DNA of 23,409 nt, taken from contig JALXCO010000099.1 in NCBI GenBank assembly GCA_026990885.1, positions 1 to 23,409 on the forward strand, read 5' to 3'. Source of the stretch: Desulfurococcales archaeon (GTDB lineage Archaea > Thermoproteota > Thermoprotei_A > Sulfolobales > AG1). Of the stretch, positions 7,662 through 15,140 are shown piece after piece (position 1 is the stretch's first letter; every line of letters begins with the position of its first letter). Made by a program: the position numbers and the translations under genes. The notes beneath the pieces were generated by a model. It was not told where the DNA came from and did not search any database. It was given only the letters and a program-made list of their open reading frames with translations.

Positions 7662-8501
7662 ATGGTAAAAGAGAAGATATTTAACGAGATCTTAGGAAAA
7701 CACATCGAAATACCCAGACCCGTAAAGAAGGTTATATCGCTCAGCTCCGGATTGACGGACACAATATTCATGATGGGTCTAGGCGATATAGTTATAGCCA
7801 CAGACGCCTTCTCCAATAAACCTCCAGAAGCCAAATCAAAGCCCAAAGTAGCTAGCTATACACATGTAAATATAGATCTAATCAGAAAGCTAGATCCGGA
7901 GCTTATTATAAGCATAACCGGTGTACAGCGTAGAGTCATAGACGAGATAATGAGTCAAGGACTAAATATATATCCGCTACCAATGCCAACAAATATAGCT
8001 GATATAATATCAAACACCATAGTATTGGGAAACGTGTTAGGATACAGCGAGCATGCAAGAAGGTTAGCCTCAAAACTCTATACCTCTATACAGGATATCT
8101 CCAGCAAAACACAGAGGGTTGAAGATGACAGATTGAAAGTTCTGGTTGTGCTCGATTTTGGCCCTGTTGGAGGTTTCTGGTCTCCAGGATCTTCTAGCCA
8201 TATATGTGACGCCGTATGGCTTGTTGGTGGTGAGTGCATCACCGATAGCATCGGCTCAGCATATATGGAGTTCGAGGAAGTACTAAGAAAAATAGATAGT
8301 GTTGACATTATCATATATGAAAATGCTAGCTATTACTCTTCAGATAGGCCGCTGGGGCTGGAAAAGGTAGATAAGCTACTGGATAAGTTCAATGTGGATA
8401 TAGGTAAGAGAATAGTATTTAGAGAAGAGGTGTTAGCTCATACTGGGCCGTGGCTGATTGTGGAGGGGCTAAATCTACTCTATAAAAATATTTGGGAGTG
8501 A
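7662..8501 (+). CDS. BtuF-like (COG0614) cobalamin/metal-chelate binding fold protein without signal peptide
   Basis: The 279-residue protein has the helical-backbone metal-receptor fold of B12 and iron-siderophore binding proteins. It begins with GKHIEIPRPVKKVISL and TDTIFMMGLGDIVIAT, then NIDLIRKLDPELIIS (about 67-81), and a second lobe from about 145 (LKVLVVLDFGPVGGFW). The family motif starts about 10 residues after ATG 7662. There is no hydrophobic signal, lipobox cysteine or membrane segment, so the protein should be cytoplasmic. No ABC permease or ATPase accompanies it. It follows meaB by 21 nt with AGGTT/GAGG-like bases upstream. I infer a role in holding or delivering cobalamin to the mutase inside the cell. 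Fold assignment is good; ligand and role are unproven. Confidence 0.78.
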   Translation: MVKEKIFNEILGKHIEIPRPVKKVISLSSGLTDTIFMMGLGDIVIATDAFSNKPPEAKSKPKVASYTHVNIDLIRKLDPELIISITGVQRRVIDEIMSQGLNIYPLPMPTNIADIISNTIVLGNVLGYSEHARRLASKLYTSIQDISSKTQRVEDDRLKVLVVLDFGPVGGFWSPGSSSHICDAVWLVGGECITDSIGSAYMEFEEVLRKIDSVDIIIYENASYYSSDRPLGLEKVDKLLDKFNVDIGKRIVFREEVLAHTGPWLIVEGLNLLYKNIWE

Positions 8502-8580
8502 GCTACAACTAAATAAATTAATAAGCCCCCATATATGCTATATCTTAGTAGCTATCAAGCCGAAAAGCTCGGTGGATAAC

Positions 8581-8967
8581 ATGCCTATATACCACAGTAA
8601 TGATCTGAAAAAGATATCTGGAGGCGTAAAGAGACCCCATAGAAAAAGAAGAAAGTTCGAGCTTGGTGACTTCCCTACAGATACTACAGTAGACGTTAAA
8701 GAGAAAAGAGTAATTAAGAGAGTACGTGGCGGAAACATAAAGATTAGACTAAGGAGAGCTGTATATGCAAATGTATTTAATCCTAGTGAAAATAAATCCG
8801 TAAAGGCAAGAATCATTAGGGTTGAGAAAACACCTGCCAATCCCGACTATGCGCGGAGACAGATTATAGTTAAGGGGTCTATAATAGAAACAGAGATCGG
8901 AAAAGCAATAGTAACCTCACGGCCAGGACAAGATGGTGTTATTAACGCTGTACTTATCCAGGAGTAA
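8581..8967 (+). CDS. rps8e: 30S ribosomal protein S8e
   Basis: The protein is 128 residues from ATG 8581. It matches S8e: an N-terminal IYHSNDLKKISGGVKRPHRK region, the basic KRRKFELGDFPTDT segment, and a C-terminal barrel (QIIVKGSIIETEIGKAIVTS, ending GVINAVLIQE). It is a structural protein of the small subunit. A GTG at 8572 would add three residues, but it overlaps the GGTGG ribosome-binding site (8571-8575), which sits at ideal distance from ATG 8581, so I use the ATG. The GGTGG also forms the 3' arm of a small hairpin, CCGA-AAAGC-TCGG (8560-8572). It is followed by srp19, a common archaeal pairing. Assignment is secure. Confidence 0.95.
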   Translation: MPIYHSNDLKKISGGVKRPHRKRRKFELGDFPTDTTVDVKEKRVIKRVRGGNIKIRLRRAVYANVFNPSENKSVKARIIRVEKTPANPDYARRQIIVKGSIIETEIGKAIVTSRPGQDGVINAVLIQE

Positions 8968-8976
8968 AAAAGCCTC

Positions 8977-8981
8977 GGTGA
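8977..8981 (+). promoter_or_regulatory. Ribosome-binding site GGTGA of srp19, placing an ATT start
   Basis: GGTGA matches the GGTG sites in front of rps8e, fen and the MetE-like genes. In the srp19 frame the only candidates near it are ATT 8985 (4-nt spacer after GGTG) and later non-canonical codons, so it argues for an ATT start. Confidence 0.5.
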
Positions 8982-8984
8982 AGT

Positions 8985-9263
8985 ATTTTCAAAAAGCTTA
9001 TTCTCTGGCTAGAGTATTTCAACCAAACTATACCTAGAAGACTTGGTAGAAGAGTACCTAAAACCCCCTACTATGGTAATATAGATCTCGATAGAATCCT
9101 TGAAGCGTGTACAGAGATTGGGGTTAAATGCGAAAAAATAGACGATAAAAAATATCCAAGGACCTGGTACAGAGAAAGTGGTGCCGTAATCGCTTATTAT
9201 GAAGGAAAGAAGACTGAGCTGATTAGGAAGATATTTAATAAGATAGTGGAGAAGCATAGGTAA
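8985..9263 (+). CDS. srp19: Signal recognition particle protein SRP19, with non-canonical (ATT) or shifted start
   Basis: I found this gene by translating the gap between rps8e and fen. The 92-residue frame reads KKLILWLEYFNQTIPRRLGRRVPK and continues with DLDRILEACTEIGVKCEKI. It ends with AVIAYYEGKKTELIRKIFNK. The WLEYF...GRRVPK pattern and the GKKTELIRKI ending are typical of SRP19, which binds SRP RNA helices 6 and 8 and helps assemble SRP54. No ATG, GTG or TTG exists in frame between the TGA at 8979 and the conserved region. The best start is ATT 8985 behind GGTGA. Alternatively GTG 8978 could open the gene if one base near 8990 were extra, giving MKYFKKLILWLEYF. The family is clear; the start is uncertain. 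Confidence 0.87.
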   Translation: MFKKLILWLEYFNQTIPRRLGRRVPKTPYYGNIDLDRILEACTEIGVKCEKIDDKKYPRTWYRESGAVIAYYEGKKTELIRKIFNKIVEKHR

Positions 9264-9301
9264 TTTCCAGTTTATAACAGAAAATTACATAGGTGGAATT
9301 A

Positions 9302-10366
9302 ATGGGAGTTAACCTAAAGGAAATAATTCCAAGCAGCGCTATAAGAGTAGTAAATGATTTAAAAGAGCTTGCGGGAAAAACGGTTGCTATAGACGCATAT
9401 AACGCCCTCTACCAGTTCCTTTCAGCAATAAGGCAACCCGATGGAACACCATTAATGGATAGCAAGGGTCGAATAACAAGCCATTTATCGGGGCTATTTT
9501 ATAGAACGATTAATCTAGTTGAAGCTGGAATAAAACCCATATATGTCTTCGATGGAAAGGCTCCCGAAATAAAGGCCGCTGAGATCATAAAAAGAAGATC
9601 GATGAAGACAGAGGCCGAAAGAAAGTATTTGGAAGCTGTATCGAGGGGCGATATAGAGGAAATGAGAAAGTACGCCCAAGCGACCTCAAAGCTTACTAGC
9701 GATATGGTTGAGTCGTCAAAGAGACTATTAACTTACATGGGTATACCATGGATCCAAGCACCATCAGAGGGGGAGGCTCAGGCTGCGTATCTTGTTATAA
9801 AAGGAGACGCTTGGGCCACCGTAAGCCAAGATTACGACTCACTATTATTTGGTAGCACCAGACTCGTAAGGAATCTAACTATCAGCGGAAAAAGAAAACT
9901 ACCAGGTAAGGATGTATATGTAGAGCTCAGGCCGGAAATAATAGATCTTGATAAGTTATTAAGCTCTTTAGGTTTGTCTAGGGAGCAGCTAGTAGATCTT
10001 GCCATAGTGATTGGGACAGACTATAACCCAGACGGCATAAAAGGTATCGGGCCAAAAACCGCCTTAAACCTGGTCAAATCGTATAAATCTATAGAGCGAA
10101 TAGCAAAAGCGATACCAGGAGCAAAGTTTCCTGTAGACCCGCTAAAGATACGCGATTTCTTTCTAAATCCTCCGGTAACTGATAACTATGAAATCAAATG
10201 GTCAAAACCAGATATCAATGGTGTGATTAGGCTTCTGGTAGATGAATACGATTTCTCTTATGAACGTGTGAAAAACAATCTAGACAGGCTAGTCAGATCC
10301 ATGGACAAGATACAGACAACTAAAGGTAAAGGCCTTCTAGATCAGTGGTTCAAAAAGAAACCTTAA
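9302..10366 (+). CDS. fen: Flap endonuclease FEN-1
   Basis: The 354-residue protein is a structure-specific 5' flap endonuclease for Okazaki-fragment processing and repair. N and I domains hold the acidic metal ligands: Asp31 (IDAYNALY), Asp84 (VFDGKAPE), Glu156 and Glu158 (PSEGEAQAA), Asp177 and Asp179 (SQDYDSLLFG), and Asp240 (IGTDYNPDGIKGIGPK, the helix-hairpin-helix). The C-terminus GLLDQWFKKKP is a PCNA-interacting box. I choose ATG 9302 because mature FEN-1 needs the MGV N-terminus and GGTG (9292-9295) lies six bases before it; a GTG at 9293 is just part of that site. It is 38 nt after srp19 and ends 3 nt from the convergent LplA-like gene. Highly confident. Confidence 0.97.
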   Translation: MGVNLKEIIPSSAIRVVNDLKELAGKTVAIDAYNALYQFLSAIRQPDGTPLMDSKGRITSHLSGLFYRTINLVEAGIKPIYVFDGKAPEIKAAEIIKRRSMKTEAERKYLEAVSRGDIEEMRKYAQATSKLTSDMVESSKRLLTYMGIPWIQAPSEGEAQAAYLVIKGDAWATVSQDYDSLLFGSTRLVRNLTISGKRKLPGKDVYVELRPEIIDLDKLLSSLGLSREQLVDLAIVIGTDYNPDGIKGIGPKTALNLVKSYKSIERIAKAIPGAKFPVDPLKIRDFFLNPPVTDNYEIKWSKPDINGVIRLLVDEYDFSYERVKNNLDRLVRSMDKIQTTKGKGLLDQWFKKKP

Positions 10367-10369
10367 TAC

Positions 10370-11185
10370 TCAACATTTAAGCTCCTTAGGCTCCGCATAG
10401 TATAGAGGCCCCATAATGCTCCATTCAGGCTTCGAGTATTTGCTAAAGTATAGCTTCCGGGCAAAACTATAGAGCTTTTCGGGTATTGTATAGGATATAT
10501 AGCTGTTCTTAAACACCTCATCGATAATTGATAATAATTTATCTATAACGCTACATACATCTATAGGCGATATAAAGTATGACAGGTTAGTGGGCCTATA
10601 CTTAGAGGGGGTAACCTCTCCGCTTCTAACCCTCTCAATTCTAGGTATTATAAGCTTTCTCAAAACCTCCAGATCTGAATCAACCAATAGGGTCGCATGG
10701 AATAGTGAGGATCTTGATTTTATAGCTGCAGCACTTCCCGAGATCTTCCACCCATCAACTACCACATCATTCTTATTTTCGATACTCCCTTTAAGACCTA
10801 ATCTGTCTAGTAGGCTTAATACAATTCTAGTACCAAACCTATATATTTCATCTACATATAGGCGCTTTGATATAAACACCGAAACATTTATATTTCCAGA
10901 ATCATGATATACAGCGCCGCCGCCGCTTATCCTCCTGACTAGAGGTATCTTAAATAGATCGATAAGCTCGCATCTTACTTCTTCGCAGGGCTTTAAGTTA
11001 TAGCCGATTATTATGCTTGGATTATTTATCCATATTCTAACAACAGAGTTGAAATCCTCGATCTTCCCTTCTCTATTTAATAGTTCCAATATGGCTTCTT
11101 CCATAGCTAGATTAAATGCTGGAGAACCATCTTCATGTAGAAGTATTAGAGTTCTTTTATTGTCTAAGGCTCGACTATAGATCAT
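10370..11185 (-). CDS. lplA: Lipoate-protein ligase A family, LplA-like (Lys147 type)
   Basis: The 271-residue protein has the biotin/lipoate ligase catalytic fold. It carries VRRISGGGAVYHDSGNINVSV (83-103) and VVDGWKISGSAAA (143-154), with Lys147 at the position of the lipoyl-AMP-binding lysine of LplA, followed by LFHATLLVDSD. It has no cysteine at the LipM position. This pattern suits an ATP-dependent ligase that activates lipoate or octanoate. Many archaeal LplA proteins need a separate C-terminal accessory domain; none is evident nearby. It is the last gene of the lipoylation operon; its ATG overlaps the preceding gene by 11 nt with a GAGG just upstream. The family is sure; ligase versus transferase is judged from motifs. 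Confidence 0.9.
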   Translation of the reverse strand: MIYSRALDNKRTLILLHEDGSPAFNLAMEEAILELLNREGKIEDFNSVVRIWINNPSIIIGYNLKPCEEVRCELIDLFKIPLVRRISGGGAVYHDSGNINVSVFISKRLYVDEIYRFGTRIVLSLLDRLGLKGSIENKNDVVVDGWKISGSAAAIKSRSSLFHATLLVDSDLEVLRKLIIPRIERVRSGEVTPSKYRPTNLSYFISPIDVCSVIDKLLSIIDEVFKNSYISYTIPEKLYSFARKLYFSKYSKPEWSIMGPLYYAEPKELKC

Positions 11186-12017
11186 TATCCTCGATACCTT
11201 GAATATTCCACTTATCCGTAGAGTATTTGGAGCGATACAGCTTCCAAGATAAATCGATCTCCTCAGGAGTAAAAGAACCCATAACGTAATCTTTAAATCC
11301 CAGTGTTTTAACCATAGAATCGATCAAAGCATCTATTATATCCTTTAAATCTATATTGGTGTTTAATAACTGATATAATCCAGCTATATTATCCAGTAGA
11401 GACCTATCCTTCCCGCTAACTTTAATTACATCAACCCACTCAGCTTTATTGAAATCCAAAAGAAAGGTGCCGTGCTGAAGCAATACATTCCAGGATCTCC
11501 TCTGAGCACTCCCAGAGATCTTTTTACCCATAACAACAACATCACTTGTACCAGATCTGACGTAACATAGCGGAGACTCATCAACACCTTTAAATGTGCC
11601 TATATCAGCGTTCAAGCCTAGCGCCTTTACAGCATTAGCTATACCTGTAGCTATGGCTGAGGCGGAAGTTGCTACATCAAGATTATAGAAAGGATGAGAA
11701 CTAGATAGAACAACGCTATACGTTAGCTCGCCACCCTCTTTATGTATTAGTGCGGAACCCCCAGTCGGTCTTCTAACCAGTATATATTCATTCTCTTCTA
11801 CTGCTTGAATATTGATTTCCCTGTAGGGATCTTGCCTTCTACCTATCGATACGCCAGTAGGTTTCCACATATATATCCTTAACGTGTCATAGCCCACATC
11901 ATATCTTAATCTAGCTATAGCTTCATCTATCGACATGTTTAGCCGAGGATCTCTAGGACCATCAACAATAACTCTTATAACTTCGTTGCTATGTATGGAT
12001 CCTTTTTCTGGCTTCAA
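11175..12017 (-). CDS. LipM-like octanoyltransferase (lipoate-protein ligase A fold, Cys151 type)
   Basis: The 280-residue paralogue of the next gene has VRRPTGGSALIHKEGGELTYSV (81-102), the form seen in octanoyltransferases. It has Cys151 in ESPLCY, at nearly the same position as the catalytic Cys150 of Bacillus LipM (from memory), and MGKKISGSAQRRSWNVLLQHGTF (163-185). This suggests transfer of octanoyl groups from an acyl carrier to the lipoyl domain by a thioester mechanism, giving the substrate for lipoyl synthase. Start TTG 12017 has GGAGG six nt upstream. It overlaps lipA by 29 nt and the LplA-like gene by 11 nt, so the three are tightly coupled. Archaea lack a well-known acyl-ACP pool, so the acyl donor is an open question. 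Confidence 0.88.
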   Translation of the reverse strand: MKPEKGSIHSNEVIRVIVDGPRDPRLNMSIDEAIARLRYDVGYDTLRIYMWKPTGVSIGRRQDPYREINIQAVEENEYILVRRPTGGSALIHKEGGELTYSVVLSSSHPFYNLDVATSASAIATGIANAVKALGLNADIGTFKGVDESPLCYVRSGTSDVVVMGKKISGSAQRRSWNVLLQHGTFLLDFNKAEWVDVIKVSGKDRSLLDNIAGLYQLLNTNIDLKDIIDALIDSMVKTLGFKDYVMGSFTPEEIDLSWKLYRSKYSTDKWNIQGIEDNDL

Positions 12018-12858
12018 AGTAAGCCTCCCTAGCTTTATAGCTTGTTCTAGCTAACGGATGGGCAATAACATAAGCAAACCCCAACCCGTAGGCTATCTTC
12101 TCTAGATCCCTAAATTCATTTATACTATATATCTTATGTACAGGTAACTGCTTGATACTTGGTCTAAGATACTGTGATAAAACCAGTATATCCACCCCTA
12201 CCTCTCTAAGATCTTTCATGGCTTCAATGATTTCCTCCCTCTCTTCACCAAAACCCAGCAGTATAGATGATTTAGTAATTAGCTTTGGATTAAGCTCCTT
12301 TGCGTATTTAAGCACATTGAGACTCTGCTCATATCCCGCCCTTCTATCCCTAACTATAGGTGTGAGTCTCTTAACGGTCTCAATGTTATGAGCAAATACC
12401 TCTAAACCTGTATTGACGATCAGCTTAACGTATTCTTTAACCCCTTGAAAATCGGGGACGAGAGCCTCAACTATAACGTTTGGCGAATACTTTTTCACTT
12501 CAATAATAGTCTTAGCGAAATGCTCTGCTCCGCCATCCGGAAGATCATCTCTATCTACACTAGTTATAGTAACGTAGTCTAGCTCTAGATTTTTAACAGC
12601 CAAAGCTACCTTTTTCGGCTCATCAGGATCCAAGGGCTCTGGGATTCCCTTCTTCACATAGCAGAATCTACACCCTCGGGTGCATATATCGCCCATAATC
12701 ATGAATGTGGCTGTACCACTATTCCAGCACTCATATATGTTGGGGCACAGAGCAGATTCGCAGACTGTAGCTATACCTAGATCAGCTGTGAGTCTATTAA
12801 TCCTTATGTATTTATCGTCTATCCTAACCCTGATTCTATATTTGATTCCTGCATCCAA
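11989..12858 (-). CDS. lipA: Lipoyl synthase (radical SAM)
   Basis: The 289-residue protein is canonical LipA, inserting two sulfurs into protein-bound octanoyl chains. The auxiliary-cluster cysteines are Cys33, Cys38 and Cys44 (CESALCPNIYEC). The radical SAM cluster motif is CTRGCRFC (Cys59, Cys63, Cys66). Other signatures are TSVDRDDLPDGGA and the C-terminal RTSY, equivalent to the RSSY serine that ligates the auxiliary cluster. It is a LipA, not the split LipS1/LipS2 type. TTG 12858 directly follows the TGA of the lipoyl-domain gene (TGATTG), and GGAG lies just before, implying coupled translation. The 3' end overlaps the LipM-like gene by 29 nt. Assignment is secure. Confidence 0.96.
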   Translation of the reverse strand: MDAGIKYRIRVRIDDKYIRINRLTADLGIATVCESALCPNIYECWNSGTATFMIMGDICTRGCRFCYVKKGIPEPLDPDEPKKVALAVKNLELDYVTITSVDRDDLPDGGAEHFAKTIIEVKKYSPNVIVEALVPDFQGVKEYVKLIVNTGLEVFAHNIETVKRLTPIVRDRRAGYEQSLNVLKYAKELNPKLITKSSILLGFGEEREEIIEAMKDLREVGVDILVLSQYLRPSIKQLPVHKIYSINEFRDLEKIAYGLGFAYVIAHPLARTSYKAREAYFEARKRIHT

Positions 12859-13113
12859 TCACTCCAACACCCTAACAGTAATTAATGGTGATCCCGGCTC
12901 TATAGTTTCATTTTCTCTACACAACACCTTTTCTACTACACCACTATATGGGGATTCAATTTCTAAAATTGCTTTCTCTATCTCGATTTCAGCAACAACG
13001 TCGCCTTTATTTATCTTGTCGCCAGGCTCAACCAATATATTGACGACCTTACCTTTCCACCCACCTCTTCTAGGCCATAATTCTTTAGGTACTCTAACCT
13101 CAACTTCCTTCAT
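12859..13113 (-). CDS. Stand-alone lipoyl-domain (biotinyl/lipoyl attachment) carrier protein
   Basis: The 84-residue protein is a single E2-type lipoyl domain. It contains GKVVNILVEPGDKINKGDVVAEIE, the attachment turn EIEKA with modifiable Lys47, then SPYSGVVEKV and the closing ENETIEPGSPLITV. There is no peripheral-subunit-binding or acyltransferase domain as in full E2, and the motif is not the H-protein form. It would be lipoylated by the enzymes encoded right behind it and act as a swinging-arm carrier for an unidentified complex, possibly a 2-oxoacid dehydrogenase. Two starts exist. ATG 13113 is favoured since AGGT lies 9 nt upstream; TTG 13122 abuts that site and would add three residues. 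It is the first gene of the operon. Confidence 0.9.
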   Translation of the reverse strand: MKEVEVRVPKELWPRRGGWKGKVVNILVEPGDKINKGDVVAEIEIEKAILEIESPYSGVVEKVLCRENETIEPGSPLITVRVLE

Positions 13114-13131
13114 CGCTTTCAAACCTGAATA

Positions 13132-13157
13132 AATAATAATTTATCTAGTTTATTATT
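13132..13157. repeat. AT-rich inverted repeat between uppS and the lipoylation operon
   Basis: AATAATAA and TTATTATT are separated by 10 nt. It lies in the 57-nt spacer downstream of the cis-prenyltransferase stop and upstream of the lipoyl-domain start. It could be a terminator hairpin, an operator, or chance in AT-rich DNA. Confidence 0.2.
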
Positions 13158-13170
13158 AACGTTGCTTTAG

Positions 13171-13983
13171 CTATGATCCAAATCTTCTTTCTCGAGCCTG
13201 ATATGATCTTATAGCTCTCAGTAAATCGATCTTTCTAAACTCAGGCCAAAACGCCTCACAGAAATACAGCTCCGAATACGCAGAGTTCCACAATAGAAAA
13301 TTGCTTATTCTTATTTCTCCTGATGTCCTTATCACCAGATCAGGATCAGGGTAAGGAACATCTTTACCCATATACATGTATCTTGACACAACATCCTCCG
13401 ATATCTCATCTTTATTTATAATACCTAAACTCATGTCTTCCACAAGTTTTTTGATCGCATCAACAATCTCTTGTCTCCCCCCATAACACAGAGCTATATT
13501 TATTATTCTATCATCGTTACCTTTAGTTTTCTCATTAGCCATGTAGGCTATGCTCTTTAAATAGTCAGGTATCAGCTCGAACCTCCCAATAACGTTGATT
13601 TTTATATTTCTCTTCTCGGATTCCTCAATTAATTCGGTTAAGCCTTTATAGATCAATTCAAATAGATGATTACGCTCATCATCACTTCGCTTTATACAAT
13701 TTTCATAGGACATAGCATAGATAGTTACTATACGTATCCCCAACTCATCTAACCACTTAAGCACCTCCTTCATCTTTCTATAACCATATTCATGCCCCAT
13801 GGTAGAAGGTAAACCAACAGTATTAGCCCACCTTCTATTGCCATCAGGTATAATAGCAATGTGCTTTGGCAGACTATATTTTTTGATTGTGTGCATAAGC
13901 TTCTTTTCATACACCATATATACAGGCTTCAACAGCAATGTATACGCTCTATGCAGAAAACGCTTTAATATAGATGGCAACAT
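13171..13983 (-). CDS. uppS: cis-Prenyltransferase (undecaprenyl/polyprenyl diphosphate synthase family)
   Basis: The 270-residue enzyme condenses isopentenyl diphosphate in cis to make the long polyprenyl phosphate that, in archaea, carries sugars for protein glycosylation. Signature motifs are HIAIIPDGNRRWA (41-53, catalytic Asp47), GHEYGYRKM and YAMSYEN. The C-terminal signatures are VIRTSGEIRISNFLLWNSAY and YFCEAFWPEF. An N-terminal stretch of about 40 residues before the catalytic core is basic and hydrophobic (FLHRAYTLLLKPVYMVY), suggesting membrane association. ATG 13983 fits. It is divergent from the MetE-like pair and followed on the same strand by the lipoylation operon after 57 nt. 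Chain length cannot be told from sequence. Confidence 0.94.
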   Translation of the reverse strand: MLPSILKRFLHRAYTLLLKPVYMVYEKKLMHTIKKYSLPKHIAIIPDGNRRWANTVGLPSTMGHEYGYRKMKEVLKWLDELGIRIVTIYAMSYENCIKRSDDERNHLFELIYKGLTELIEESEKRNIKINVIGRFELIPDYLKSIAYMANEKTKGNDDRIINIALCYGGRQEIVDAIKKLVEDMSLGIINKDEISEDVVSRYMYMGKDVPYPDPDLVIRTSGEIRISNFLLWNSAYSELYFCEAFWPEFRKIDLLRAIRSYQARERRFGS

Positions 13984-14101
13984 ATAGAACCCTAAATACC
14001 TAGTTGTTACTCGCCTTTACCCAAAATTATATTTTAGAATACTAATATAATAATTAAATTTAAAGTAGCCCTAATCCAACTGATTGAGGTGAATTAATAA
14101 C
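13984..14101. promoter_or_regulatory. Divergent promoter region between uppS and the MetE-like pair
   Basis: This 118-nt spacer is AT-rich in its middle. On the plus strand AAATTTAAAG (about 14055-14064) is a TATA-like element. GAGGTGA (14085-14091) is the ribosome-binding site for ATG 14102. No gene is visible inside. Element positions are by eye. Confidence 0.35.
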
Positions 14102-15118
14102 ATGGATGCTAACAGAGATATAAAGCTACCAATATTACCAACCACAGTTATCGGGAGCTATCCACGGCCGAGATGGCTTAGAAAAACCATAAAGCTATAT
14201 AGGCAAGGCAGAATAGGTGAGAAGGATCTAAATGAAGCATTCAATGATGCGGTAACATCGGTAGTAAGGGAGCAGGAGATTGTGGGTATAGATATACCAA
14301 GCGATGGAGAGATGCGGAGAGATGAAATGGTAGAATATTTCGCTGAACGAATAGAAGGATTTAAATTCTACGGCCCGGTACGTGTCTGGGGCAATAATTT
14401 TTTTAATAAACCCGCGGTTGTCGGCGAGATAAAGAGAACGAAAAGTATAACTGTAGATGAGTTTCTCTATCTAAATGAGGTCACGACAAGAGATGTTGTA
14501 AAGTTCACCATTACCGGCCCATATACAATTGCTGATTGGAGCTATAATGAGTATTATAGAGACAAGATTGAGCTGGCCTCCAAAATAGCGTCAATAATTA
14601 ATCAGGAGGTCCGTGAACTCCAGGATAATGGCGCTAAATTCATACAGATCGACGAGCCAGCGCTAACGACGCATCCGGAAGAAGTTGAATGGGCGGTAGA
14701 TATAGTCAACGAGGTCACTAAGGGTGTCCATATCAAGTTAGGATTGCATGTATGCTACAGTGACTATATTACCCTATCAAAGTATTTCGATAGATTAAAA
14801 TACGATCAACTAGCCCTCGAATTCGCCAACAGGGGGTTTAGAGATCTAGATATACTGAAGAAGTTAAACGATATAGAGATAGGGCTTGGGGTGATAGACG
14901 TCCACAATAGATCTGTCGAGGAAGAGTCCCGCGTAGAAAGAGCTATAGAGAAAGCAATGAAATATGTTAGACCAGAAAAAATATATATAAATCCGGACTG
15001 CGGACTCAAACTACTGCCGCGAGAAATAGCCAGAAGAAAGCTACAGGTTATGGTGTCAGCAACAAGAAGACTGAGAGGCGTACTCGCTAAAAAAGGTTAT
15101 AGCTATATAGTTCTATAG
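14102..15118 (+). CDS. metE: Cobalamin-independent-type methionine synthase, catalytic (MetE C-terminal) protein
   Basis: The 338-residue protein equals the C-terminal catalytic barrel of MetE. The zinc and homocysteine site is complete: His216 and Cys218 (GLHVCYSD), Glu240 (ALEFANRG) and Cys300 (NPDCGLKLLPR), plus IQIDEPALT (Asp184-Glu185). It opens with TTVIGSYPRPRWLR. It transfers a methyl group to homocysteine. Stand-alone archaeal enzymes of this core type can use methylcobalamin or corrinoid proteins rather than methyl-folates in vitro, so the donor here is unknown. It is followed after 22 nt by a related protein lacking zinc ligands, so the two probably act together. GAGGTGA lies upstream of ATG 14102. 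The family is firm; the methyl donor is not. Confidence 0.92.
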   Translation: MDANRDIKLPILPTTVIGSYPRPRWLRKTIKLYRQGRIGEKDLNEAFNDAVTSVVREQEIVGIDIPSDGEMRRDEMVEYFAERIEGFKFYGPVRVWGNNFFNKPAVVGEIKRTKSITVDEFLYLNEVTTRDVVKFTITGPYTIADWSYNEYYRDKIELASKIASIINQEVRELQDNGAKFIQIDEPALTTHPEEVEWAVDIVNEVTKGVHIKLGLHVCYSDYITLSKYFDRLKYDQLALEFANRGFRDLDILKKLNDIEIGLGVIDVHNRSVEEESRVERAIEKAMKYVRPEKIYINPDCGLKLLPREIARRKLQVMVSATRRLRGVLAKKGYSYIVL

Positions 15119-15140
15119 CTTCTATGGCTAGGTGATCACT

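Noticed and set aside
9009..9257. 82-residue minus-strand frame between rps8e and fen
   Set aside because: The plus strand encodes a recognisable SRP19 over the same bases.
11175..12858. LipS1/LipS2 and sHdr-linked lipoate-binding protein system
   Set aside because: The synthase is a single canonical LipA with both cysteine sets and RTSY, and no heterodisulfide-reductase-like genes are in the window.
12680..13132. 150-residue plus-strand open frame
   Set aside because: It is antisense to lipA and the lipoyl-domain gene, both with strong motifs, and is rich in Ser/Leu/Ile as expected of a shadow frame.
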